NCBI RefSeq assembly: GCF_002094855.1
Contig: NZ_ARYN01000017.1
Location: 44,084 to 108,083 of the forward strand
Reading direction: 5' to 3'
From: Zunongwangia atlantica 22II14-10F7
Lineage (GTDB): Bacteria; Bacteroidota; Bacteroidia; Flavobacteriales; Flavobacteriaceae
Length of the DNA: 64,000 nucleotides
Shown here: positions 25,020-32,601 of the stretch, piece by piece
Numbering within the stretch: position 1 is the first letter of the stretch
Layout: the number at the start of each line of letters is the position of its first letter
The notes under the pieces: generated by a model
Told to the model about the DNA's origin: nothing
Database searches by the model: none
Seen by the model: the letters and a program-made list of their open reading frames with translations, nothing else
Program-made: the position numbers and the translations under genes

Positions 25020-25907
25020 TTACTCTTTTATATATTTAAATTGAATCAACCAATCTTCAAACCTTTTAAACCAGTTATCTACTGGCAAATTCTGCTTAGA
25101 CATTCCAAAACCATGACCTCCATTAGCATACATATGAAGCTCTACCGGATAATTGGCTGCAAGCCATTTATTATAAAGTGAAATACTTTTGGGGGCTAAC
25201 TTTAATTGATCGTCACTGGCAGCAACAATAAATAAAGGCAGCTGTTTTTGTGGAATTTTAGCTTCTAACAAATCTTGTGTAGGGCCAGCATAGATCGCAG
25301 CTGCAAAATCTGGTAATTTTTCTTCGGAAGAATTGTTCAATATACTTTCTAATATTACTGTTCCACCGGCAGAAAAACCTATAACACCAATTTTATTAGG
25401 ATCTAAATGATAATCTGAAGCATTTTTTCTAACAAATTCTATTGCTTTTATACAATCCTGGCCTGCCAGCTTTTGTACGGCAGTGGTTCGCTCGTAATGC
25501 GCATCTCTATCCTGTAAATTTGCAATGAGCTCTTTTGCGGGATCATTAGTTTTAGAATGAATTAATCGATATTTTAAAACAAAAGCGGTAATACCTTTAG
25601 ATGCCAGGTATTCCGCTAGTTTAGTTCCTTCTTTGTGTATCGATAAAGTTTGAAAACCACCACCAGGAGCTATAATTATAGAAGTTCCGTTAGGATTTTC
25701 AGGTTTAAAAATCAGCACTTCAGGATTTACGACATTGTAAACAACTTCAGTTTTAAAAAGCTCTGAATACATCTCGGCTTCAACCCAGGTCCAGTTTTCT
25801 GAACCTGGAGCTTTGCCTTCATAAAGTGCTATAGTCTTATCCTGTGCATTTATCTTAGTTATGGAAAACAGAAATACTACAAAAAAAAGACGGCTTAAAT
25901 TATACAT
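25020..25907 (-). CDS. Exported alpha/beta hydrolase, acetyl-xylan-esterase-like
   Basis: A 295-residue alpha/beta hydrolase with a signal peptide (cleavage near residue 21, 'KINAQ'). The oxyanion loop is 'IIAPGGGF' at 78-84 in place of HGGG, the nucleophile is S179 in 'GFSAGG', and the histidine is in 'NGGHGFGM' near the C-terminus. This is the pattern of the carbohydrate esterases often called BD-FAE/acetyl xylan esterases. It likely removes acyl groups from a plant- or alga-derived glycan so that the GH3 enzyme can act. It lies 11 bp after the receptor gene and 3 bp before the GH3 gene. Confidence 0.88.
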   Translation of the reverse strand: MYNLSRLFFVVFLFSITKINAQDKTIALYEGKAPGSENWTWVEAEMYSELFKTEVVYNVVNPEVLIFKPENPNGTSIIIAPGGGFQTLSIHKEGTKLAEYLASKGITAFVLKYRLIHSKTNDPAKELIANLQDRDAHYERTTAVQKLAGQDCIKAIEFVRKNASDYHLDPNKIGVIGFSAGGTVILESILNNSSEEKLPDFAAAIYAGPTQDLLEAKIPQKQLPLFIVAASDDQLKLAPKSISLYNKWLAANYPVELHMYANGGHGFGMSKQNLPVDNWFKRFEDWLIQFKYIKE

Positions 25908-25918
25908 TCTTAGCTTTC

Positions 25919-28165
25919 TTAGAAATTAATATTTACTGAAGCCTGTACGGTAAATGGTCGTATGTAAGATCCAGATAATGTGCTCCCGTAGAATTGGCTG
26001 GCATCATTAATCAACTCGGCTCCATTGATAGTTCCTTTTGCTCCTGTTTGGTTTAAGAAGTTAACCACGGTTGCTCCAAAACTAATATGGTCATTATATT
26101 TATAATTTACTCCTCCAAAATTCTCCCATCTCGGAGCAAAGAACAAGGCATTATTAATATTAGCATATTGCTTGCTAAAGTATCTAAAGCTTGCCCAAAT
26201 TCTCCAATCTTTGTAGGTATAGCTAGGATCAATTTCCATTAGGACATTAGAGATTTCAAGAACAGTTTTATCACTATAATCGTAATTTTCTCCAAAGGCA
26301 TCGAAAGTAAAATCTTTATAAACCGGATCCTGAAGTGTAATTAAATAATGAAGATTGAATCCTTTAAATGGAGTGATCATCATATCTGTTGTCCAACCTA
26401 AAGTCTGAATGTTGTAGAACACAGAAGTTTGTTGAGATTCTGTATTATCTGCAGGATTTACTAAGTTATAACGTGTTAAATAATTGTTCTTGGTAAGGTA
26501 AGTTGCTTGTGAAACTAAACTAAAATAATCGGTATTCCAGAACACTCCTAAACCGGCAAGTGGGCTTCTACTTTTTACAACACTAGGATCGATAGCCGTC
26601 GAAAAATTTTCTAAACGACCGTTTTCTTCTGTATATAAAAAGTTACCTAATACTCCGAAATTTTTAGTGATATTATAACTTGCGTTTAAATTACCTGCAA
26701 CGTGAAAATAGCTTTCATCTATATCTGTAAGTTCAGCATCGGCTAAGGTAAAACCTTCTGATCGTGGCGTCCTTGTAAAATCACCATCTATTAAATGATG
26801 TCTTAACATTAAACCGGCCTTTACATTTAGTTTATCTGAAACCTTCCAAGTATCGTTCGCATAAACTGCCAATTTGTTTTCTGTTCCGTTAAAATATTCT
26901 GCGCTGGTATTGTAACCGTAAAAACCATATTCATCGGTATTTGGCCCAATTAATCGTTGTGGCTGATTTTCTACCGTTTGAAAATATAAAGATCGGTTAG
27001 AAACATACTTATCTATATGGTAGTATTGTTCTAGAATTCCTAAGGTAACGTTATGATTATCTAACTGTTTATTAATAGAAAACCTTCCCATTACTGAAGT
27101 GACCGGAATTTCTGGTGTACTCAAACCTAATTGAGTACCTACTCTGCCCGTGTAAGCTTCTCCTGTGCTTGCGATCGTATATCCGTCTTGAGCTCCTGCT
27201 TCAAAAATACTTAGCGGTATACCATATAATAAGGAAGCTTTAGCTAAATGAAGTCTGGTCGAATATTTAAAATTCCAACCGTTGTCTAATTTATAGTTAC
27301 CAAAAATATCTACATTGTGAGAAGTATTGGTATTTGCTGCACCATCTAATTCTCCAAAATAATATTCACCGTTGCGAATATCTCTAAATCGCATACGACC
27401 GTCACGAACAATATAGGAATCATTACCGATTTCGAAACCATCTATTTCATTAGCTTCACCATTAGGTCCATATTCAAAAACAGCATAATTTGTATTTACA
27501 TAGGAATCTGCGTACTTATAATAAACATTAAACTCTCCTTTATCTTCTTTAAAATACTTGGTAAGACCTACTCTAAAAATCTTAGTTTGATCTACATAAT
27601 TATTAAAACCAAGATCATACGTACTGGGATCAAAATTGACAAATACTCCTGCAGAATAGGTCCACCCATTGTCTGAGATAGGACCAGAGACATTAACATC
27701 ACCTTGAAACCAACCAAAATGACTTCCTGTAAGATTTAATTTACCCTGAAATTCTTTAGTCCCATTTTGCGTATAAGAATTAACGGCAAAACCTAAATCT
27801 CCCATTGTTGTAGCTAAATCTTCCATCTTAAGAAGACCTGTGTTTTTAAGTCCAACACTTTGTCTCCAGGTTTTATTTGGTAATTCTGGCCAATAAAAAT
27901 AAACTACAGGTAAATCGTTTTCGAGAATGGTAATACCACCCACGGTAGCGGGAAGACCAATATTTACATCACGTGGCCCCGAATTATTTGCTGCATTAAG
28001 CATCACATTTCTATCCGAACCTTCTTCTTTTAAATCTGAATCCTTTAATTCCTGCTGAATCTGAATAGAATCTTTAGAACTTAAATTTTCTTCCTGTGCC
28101 AGAACGCTCTTTGCACCCAGGACTAAAGGAAGAAGAGTAAAAAATTTAAAGTAATTTAATTTCAT
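25919..28165 (-). CDS. TonB-dependent outer-membrane receptor
   Basis: A 748-residue protein with a signal peptide (cleavage near residue 23, 'KSVLAQ'). A region near 65-110 resembles a divergent plug ('GLPATVGGITILENDLPVVYFYWPE'). Many amphipathic beta strands follow and end in 'YIRPFTVQASVNINF', a C-terminal aromatic residue as expected for an outer-membrane barrel. There is no CarboxypepD_reg-like domain and no SusD partner next door, so it is not a classical SusC. It opens the receptor-esterase-GH3 operon and likely imports the glycan fragments or an aglycone released by those enzymes; that is inferred from gene order. Confidence 0.85.
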   Translation of the reverse strand: MKLNYFKFFTLLPLVLGAKSVLAQEENLSSKDSIQIQQELKDSDLKEEGSDRNVMLNAANNSGPRDVNIGLPATVGGITILENDLPVVYFYWPELPNKTWRQSVGLKNTGLLKMEDLATTMGDLGFAVNSYTQNGTKEFQGKLNLTGSHFGWFQGDVNVSGPISDNGWTYSAGVFVNFDPSTYDLGFNNYVDQTKIFRVGLTKYFKEDKGEFNVYYKYADSYVNTNYAVFEYGPNGEANEIDGFEIGNDSYIVRDGRMRFRDIRNGEYYFGELDGAANTNTSHNVDIFGNYKLDNGWNFKYSTRLHLAKASLLYGIPLSIFEAGAQDGYTIASTGEAYTGRVGTQLGLSTPEIPVTSVMGRFSINKQLDNHNVTLGILEQYYHIDKYVSNRSLYFQTVENQPQRLIGPNTDEYGFYGYNTSAEYFNGTENKLAVYANDTWKVSDKLNVKAGLMLRHHLIDGDFTRTPRSEGFTLADAELTDIDESYFHVAGNLNASYNITKNFGVLGNFLYTEENGRLENFSTAIDPSVVKSRSPLAGLGVFWNTDYFSLVSQATYLTKNNYLTRYNLVNPADNTESQQTSVFYNIQTLGWTTDMMITPFKGFNLHYLITLQDPVYKDFTFDAFGENYDYSDKTVLEISNVLMEIDPSYTYKDWRIWASFRYFSKQYANINNALFFAPRWENFGGVNYKYNDHISFGATVVNFLNQTGAKGTINGAELINDASQFYGSTLSGSYIRPFTVQASVNINF

Positions 28166-28503
28166 GTTTTTATTTTGAGTCTTTATGTTTCAAAATGAAA
28201 CATTTAGCGTTTTAACAAAAAAACATTCAAAAAATAGGCTACATTTTTAAAAGCAAACCTAAACAAGTGCAAACCTTTTCGTTAGCAGCTAATATTGTTT
28301 CATTATGAGACAATATTATATAATTTCAACGAAGCTTCAAAATGAAGCATTGAAATTTAACAAAAATAAAACCCTGATTTTCTCAAAAAACCAATGAATC
28401 AAATCTTATATGATATATCATTAAAAAGCTTTAGGAAAATGTTTTCGAAACTATATTTTAAGAATTAATTTTCTTTTCCATAAAACTATACTAGGGAAAA
28501 TAT
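28166..28503. promoter_or_regulatory. Upstream region of receptor operon with three TTTCA/TGAAA dyads
   Basis: A 338-bp non-coding stretch. Dyad 1 at 28185-28203 has perfect 8-bp arms (ATGTTTCA/TGAAACAT). Dyad 2 at 28291-28317 has 13-bp arms with one mismatch around T28304 (core TTGTTTCAT/ATGAGACAA). Dyad 3 at 28334-28348 (GCTTCA/TGAAGC) is flanked by a second pair AATTTCA/TGAAATT at 28322-28328 and 28351-28357. A minus-strand -7 box TAGGTTTG occupies 28254-28261. Dyad 1 would lie in the leader and dyads 2 and 3 upstream of the promoter. One dimeric regulator may bind all three. Confidence 0.6.
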
Positions 28504-28920
28504 TTAAATATAACTTTTAGAAATAGCTCCAAATTCGTTAAAAAAAGTACTTCTTTCATCAGCATCTTGTAAATGGAGCAATTTTGAAACTTTCCCTTCT
28601 ATATCCATAATTTCCAGGCTTCTGGTTAGCAATTCTGCCAACAAATCTCGGTGAGAAGATTTCAACTTTAACTTATTCACATAAATAATATTCATTTTAG
28701 ATGTCATGCTGCTTTTAGAAAATAGATTTATATGAGTTTTGACAGGAATCTCACATTCACTTTCCAGCAGTTGCTCAAATTCGATAATATTAGCATCTTT
28801 TTTTTTCGAAGAAATAAGCCTGTTTACTTCACTCTTAAAAAAGGGACTAACAACTAAATGATTAGCCCGGCTTACAATACGATAAGTTTTTAAATTCTTG
28901 CTATCACAAATTAATTTCAT
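28504..28920 (-). CDS. Hypothetical protein (138 aa)
   Basis: Not recognised. A 138-residue soluble protein starting 'MKLICDSKNLKTYRIVSRANHLV', with many charged residues and no signal peptide, transmembrane segment or known motif. A serine/lysine-rich middle ('LISSKKKDANIIEFEQLLESECEIPVK') is followed by a helical C-terminal half. A minus-strand -7 box TACATTTG lies at 28985-28992, about 65 bp upstream, which supports expression as a single gene. Codon and base use look like those of neighbouring genes. Confidence 0.6.
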   Translation of the reverse strand: MKLICDSKNLKTYRIVSRANHLVVSPFFKSEVNRLISSKKKDANIIEFEQLLESECEIPVKTHINLFSKSSMTSKMNIIYVNKLKLKSSHRDLLAELLTRSLEIMDIEGKVSKLLHLQDADERSTFFNEFGAISKSYI

Positions 28921-29101
28921 AGGGTATTGAATTTTAATTTTTGGGGTTCAATACCATAAATAAAAGTAGGTTTCTAGGGTAAGCCAAATGTAAGCAGTCG
29001 CTCGAAACCTAAAAAATCCAGAAAACAATTTAAGATGAATTTTGCATTAATAAATTCGCATACTGCTTAAAGAATTCAGCCAATATTAGATAAAATAAGC
29101 C

Positions 29102-29578
29102 TTAATTTTCAACAAAAATCATCGAAACTAAACTTAATCCCTGCTTTCTGGGAATAATATTATCAAATTCTACAATAGCCAATTCTTCAGGATTAGCAAT
29201 TCTTATGCTAAGCTTTTCTCCTACTTTACCACTAAAGATTCCTACCGCCATTGCTGCCTGTTTTGATAACCAAAACTCATATTCTTCGGGATTTTTATAC
29301 TTTTCCATCATCTTTTCAATATAAAAAAGCCTGTCTTTTTCTTCCAATCCTAAGGCCTCTTTAGAGTTTATTAAAAAATCCTGTAAATCTTCAGTACTAA
29401 ACTGATGCCAAAAATAAAAACCTACATAATGTGATATATTTTGCTGAAATTCATGTTTCTGTGGAACATCTTCAGCAGGAAAAACCAAAATTGTATACGG
29501 CAACGTACCCAGCGAAGGATATAGAATGATCTCACTAATTACCGACTCTAAATAATTAGAAATTTCTTCATTTTTCAT
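29102..29578 (-). CDS. Hypothetical protein (158 aa), coupled to flavin reductase gene
   Basis: Not recognised. The 158-residue product is acidic and soluble, with aromatic-rich segments ('HYVGFYFWHQFSTEDLQDFL'), a helical middle ('LGLEEKDRLFYIEKMMEKYKNPEEYEFWLSKQAAMAVGIF') and a beta-rich end. Its start codon overlaps the stop of the flavin reductase gene by 4 bp, so the two are translationally coupled and probably work together. No catalytic motif is visible, so no function is proposed. Confidence 0.65.
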   Translation of the reverse strand: MKNEEISNYLESVISEIILYPSLGTLPYTILVFPAEDVPQKHEFQQNISHYVGFYFWHQFSTEDLQDFLINSKEALGLEEKDRLFYIEKMMEKYKNPEEYEFWLSKQAAMAVGIFSGKVGEKLSIRIANPEELAIVEFDNIIPRKQGLSLVSMIFVEN

Positions 29579-30117
29579 AGTATGCTGATTTTTGGTTGAA
29601 GCAAAAGCTCACTTATGCGCTGAAATTTCTCTTCATAAATTATCGAAAATCGATCTTCTTCATATAAATATTCTCTCGCAATGGGAACACTATACGGCAA
29701 TGCCCAGGCACGCAAAGTGGCCACAATATTTCTTAAACTATCGATCCCGGTTGAAGCATTTGCGCCATAACCCCAGCAAATGAGCGCAATAATTTTATGG
29801 GTTAAATATGGATTTTCGTCTTTCGAACTCAAAATTAACCAGTCCAGGCAATTTTTCATCGCGCCAACCATTCCGCCATGATATAACGGACTAAGCCAAA
29901 TATGCCGATCGTATTCTTTAAAAACTTGCAGCATTTTTGTCACTGAATCTGGAACTTCTGAAAAATCTTCCTCAAAAAAGGGAATATCATATTCAGATAA
30001 ATTAAAAATTACGGGCGTTGCTCCCAGCTGTAGCAAATATTCCTTTAAATAATTCGCAATTTCCTGCGACGTATCGTTTGCCTTATTGAGTGTGCCGTTA
30101 AATATTAAAACTTTCAT
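29575..30117 (-). CDS. NADPH-dependent FMN reductase / flavodoxin-fold protein
   Basis: A 180-residue flavodoxin-like protein. 'LIFNGTLNKANDTSQEIANYL' is the FMN phosphate-binding loop region. 'WLSPLYHGGMVGAMKNCLDWL' near residue 75 is the diagnostic FMN_red motif (usual form SPxYxGSxSGxLKNxLDW). The family reduces FMN, quinones or chromate with NAD(P)H. It lies 45 bp after the ferredoxin-cyclase gene and overlaps the small hypothetical gene by 4 bp. The neighbourhood suggests a redox or stress role; the substrate is unknown. Confidence 0.87.
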   Translation of the reverse strand: MKVLIFNGTLNKANDTSQEIANYLKEYLLQLGATPVIFNLSEYDIPFFEEDFSEVPDSVTKMLQVFKEYDRHIWLSPLYHGGMVGAMKNCLDWLILSSKDENPYLTHKIIALICWGYGANASTGIDSLRNIVATLRAWALPYSVPIAREYLYEEDRFSIIYEEKFQRISELLLQPKISIL

Positions 30118-30162
30118 TTTTTAGCATTCGTTTTAACTGGTTAATTCTTCTGAATCAACTTT

Positions 30163-31104
30163 TCATTTCTCCTTTTTATACTTAAAATGTTCTCCTATTT
30201 TATACAACCTGAAGGCTTCTTTTACACCTTTCATCTTCTCGCTAGATACTTCAGCTTCTGGAGGAACATCCAATAGTTCATAAACTGCTTCAGAAATCAC
30301 AAAACTATTGTCTAGCTTTTTGGTTAATTCCTGAATTCTGGCAGCAACATTTACCGCATAGCCCATCACGATTTGATGCGGTCTATTTTCCAACAACAAA
30401 TCACCGGTGGCAACTTTTCCCAGATGTGCGCCAATCCCAACTTCGATCTCTTCATTAAAATAGCGCTGAAAATATTCAGTATTTAGGCGTTTTAATTCCT
30501 TCAGGATCGCAAAACCGCAGTTTACGGTATCAAGAACACTAGCTTTGGTCGTTTTTTCAAATCCAAAAGCAACATACAATCCGTCGCCATTTGTTTCAAT
30601 AATTCTACCTTCAAATTGCTGAATGATCTTTTCGAAATTAAAGAACAGTTTCCGTATGATATGTATCACATCAAAAGCCAAATGCTGCTCGGCAAATGGC
30701 GTAAAATTCCGAACGTCTAAAAACAGTAAACACAAGCGTAATTCTCTACCAATATTCTCGTTTTTATTCAGCTTATTTCTAAGGTATAACGGGTAATCAC
30801 TTTCGTCGTTCATAATCCGTTTTATTTTTACTGAACCCGATTTTACATAGGTCTGGCAAGCCAATCGAACATTTTTAGGAAGCTCAAAGTAGGTTCGCAG
30901 TTTTGCTTCCGCAGCGTTAATTTCTGAAAGATTTTCTTCGCCCTTTACAATTAAAATCCTGCAGGTAGAACACCTGGCTTTGCCCCCGCATTCGCAGCAA
31001 AATGGAATTTCTTTTTTTAATGATGCCTCTAAGATTGATTCTTTAGAATTGATCAAAAATGAGGCATCATTAACAAGGTTAATATGGTGATAAGATTTTA
31101 CCAT
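30163..31104 (-). CDS. [2Fe-2S] ferredoxin domain fused to class III nucleotide cyclase
   Basis: A 313-residue fusion. Residues 1-95 form a [2Fe-2S] ferredoxin domain, with cysteines at C39, C45 and C48 ('CGGKARCSTC') and C83 in 'RLACQTY'. Residues ~122-300 are a class III adenylate/guanylate cyclase domain. It has metal aspartates D130 ('LFLDVRNFT') and D174 ('ETNGDGLY') and transition-state residues N251 and R255 ('NVAARIQ'). The usual adenine-selecting lysine before GDG is E170 and the second base-selecting position is I244, so substrate choice is unclear and could be GTP. The cluster may gate activity by redox state. It starts 33 bp after the RND outer-membrane gene and is followed by a flavin reductase. 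Confidence 0.9.
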   Translation of the reverse strand: MVKSYHHINLVNDASFLINSKESILEASLKKEIPFCCECGGKARCSTCRILIVKGEENLSEINAAEAKLRTYFELPKNVRLACQTYVKSGSVKIKRIMNDESDYPLYLRNKLNKNENIGRELRLCLLFLDVRNFTPFAEQHLAFDVIHIIRKLFFNFEKIIQQFEGRIIETNGDGLYVAFGFEKTTKASVLDTVNCGFAILKELKRLNTEYFQRYFNEEIEVGIGAHLGKVATGDLLLENRPHQIVMGYAVNVAARIQELTKKLDNSFVISEAVYELLDVPPEAEVSSEKMKGVKEAFRLYKIGEHFKYKKEK

Positions 31105-31137
31105 CCCACATCAAGTTTATATTGGTTAATTTTTACC

Positions 31138-32601
31138 CTAATTTTTATTTTCTTCGGAAGTAATCTCGGCATTTTTGCGATTCCAACCACCGCCCAGTGC
31201 TTTGTAAAGATCGATCAGCGCCAGTTTTTCCGCCAGAACATCATTGATATTATTGATCTCGGCACGCAGCAAACTTTGCTCGGCCGTTAGCACATCGGTA
31301 TAATTGGTTTGCGAATTATACTGCAGCAACTTCTTCGTATAATCAACCGACTTATTCAAGGCTTCTAACTGCAAAGCACGTTTACTAATCTTAGAGTTTG
31401 CTGTTTTAAATGCAAACACTGCATCTGAAACTTCTTTCCCGGCATTCAACAAAGCGTTCTGAAAATTATTAAAGGCAATTTGTTGCTCGGCTTTGGCCGT
31501 TGCTAAGTTCGCTTTATTGATGCCTTTATTGAATATCGGCTGCATTAAACCAGCGGCGATATTCCCAAAAAGTCCTATGTTTTTAGTAAAAAGATCGTCC
31601 CACTCAAAACTCGAAAACCCAGCACTTCCAGAAAGTCCAAATGAAGGATAAAACTGTGTTCTCGCAACATTCGTTAATTCAAACGCACGACGATACTCCA
31701 GTTCGGCCTGCATTACATCTGGGCGATTGGCCATTAGATCTGCAGGATCTCCTATCGAAAGTTCAGGCATATTCATTTCAGTAAGATCATCAAAACCACT
31801 ACGTTGAATTTCACCTGGCTTTCTAGCCAGTAAAATCGACAACGCATTTTCAATTTCTCTAATTTGCTGTTTCACATCAGGAATTAAAAGTTCGGCTTCA
31901 TATTGATTGGCTTCACTTTGCACAACGGCAGCGCCATTTACCATATTTGAGCTTTTAAGCTTCTTCATCGTTGCTACGTAAAACTTTCGGTTTTCCGCAG
32001 TTTCCTCTAAAGTTTCCAGTTGCTTATCCAGCGCTATTAATTGATAATAATTTATCGCAATATTAGCTACGAGTTGTGATTCGATCGCCTGTTTAGAAGC
32101 CTGAGTTTGCAAAAGTGCAGCTAAACTGGCACGTTTAGCACTACTCAATTTCCCCCAAACATCCGCTTCCCAGGAAGTCGAAATCCCAAGGTCGTATTGC
32201 GTTACATCTTTAATAAATCCGAATCCCTGTGTGTAAGATAACCGAGATTTAGCCACAGATGCATTTCCTTCCAAACTGGGCAAGAATGCTTTTTTACTTT
32301 GTTTCAGCAACGCATTGGCGCTGTTTACACGCTGTACCGCATTCTTTAGGCTATAATTTTCAGTTAAACCTTCTTCGATATAGTCCAACAAATAAGGATC
32401 TGCAAAGAATTGATCCCACTGCATCAAAGGTACTTCTGACATTTCAACTTCAGCAGTTTTTTCTTTTCTGAAAAGTGCTTCGGTATCTGCTTCCGGTTTT
32501 TCATAATCTTTGGTTACTCCGCAGGAAACCAAAAGAAAACTAAGACTGAAGGCGTATATATAAATGATATTAGATCTCATAACATTAAATTTATTCTTCA
32601 T
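31138..32601 (-). CDS. RND efflux outer-membrane lipoprotein (NodT/OprM family)
   Basis: A 487-residue outer-membrane factor. A lipoprotein signal ends in 'SFLLVSCG', so the mature protein begins with an acylated cysteine. Two OEP domains follow ('NYSLKNAVQRVNSANALLKQSKKAFLPSLEGNASVAKSR' in repeat 1; 'RPDVMQAELEYRRAFELTNVARTQFYPSFGLSGSAGF' in repeat 2), as in the NodT family. Three in-frame starts exist (32619, 32601, 32580). I favour 32601, which overlaps the permease stop by 11 bp; 32580 also gives a good lipoprotein signal. It completes the pump encoded by the two genes upstream. Confidence 0.9.
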   Translation of the reverse strand: MKNKFNVMRSNIIYIYAFSLSFLLVSCGVTKDYEKPEADTEALFRKEKTAEVEMSEVPLMQWDQFFADPYLLDYIEEGLTENYSLKNAVQRVNSANALLKQSKKAFLPSLEGNASVAKSRLSYTQGFGFIKDVTQYDLGISTSWEADVWGKLSSAKRASLAALLQTQASKQAIESQLVANIAINYYQLIALDKQLETLEETAENRKFYVATMKKLKSSNMVNGAAVVQSEANQYEAELLIPDVKQQIREIENALSILLARKPGEIQRSGFDDLTEMNMPELSIGDPADLMANRPDVMQAELEYRRAFELTNVARTQFYPSFGLSGSAGFSSFEWDDLFTKNIGLFGNIAAGLMQPIFNKGINKANLATAKAEQQIAFNNFQNALLNAGKEVSDAVFAFKTANSKISKRALQLEALNKSVDYTKKLLQYNSQTNYTDVLTAEQSLLRAEINNINDVLAEKLALIDLYKALGGGWNRKNAEITSEENKN

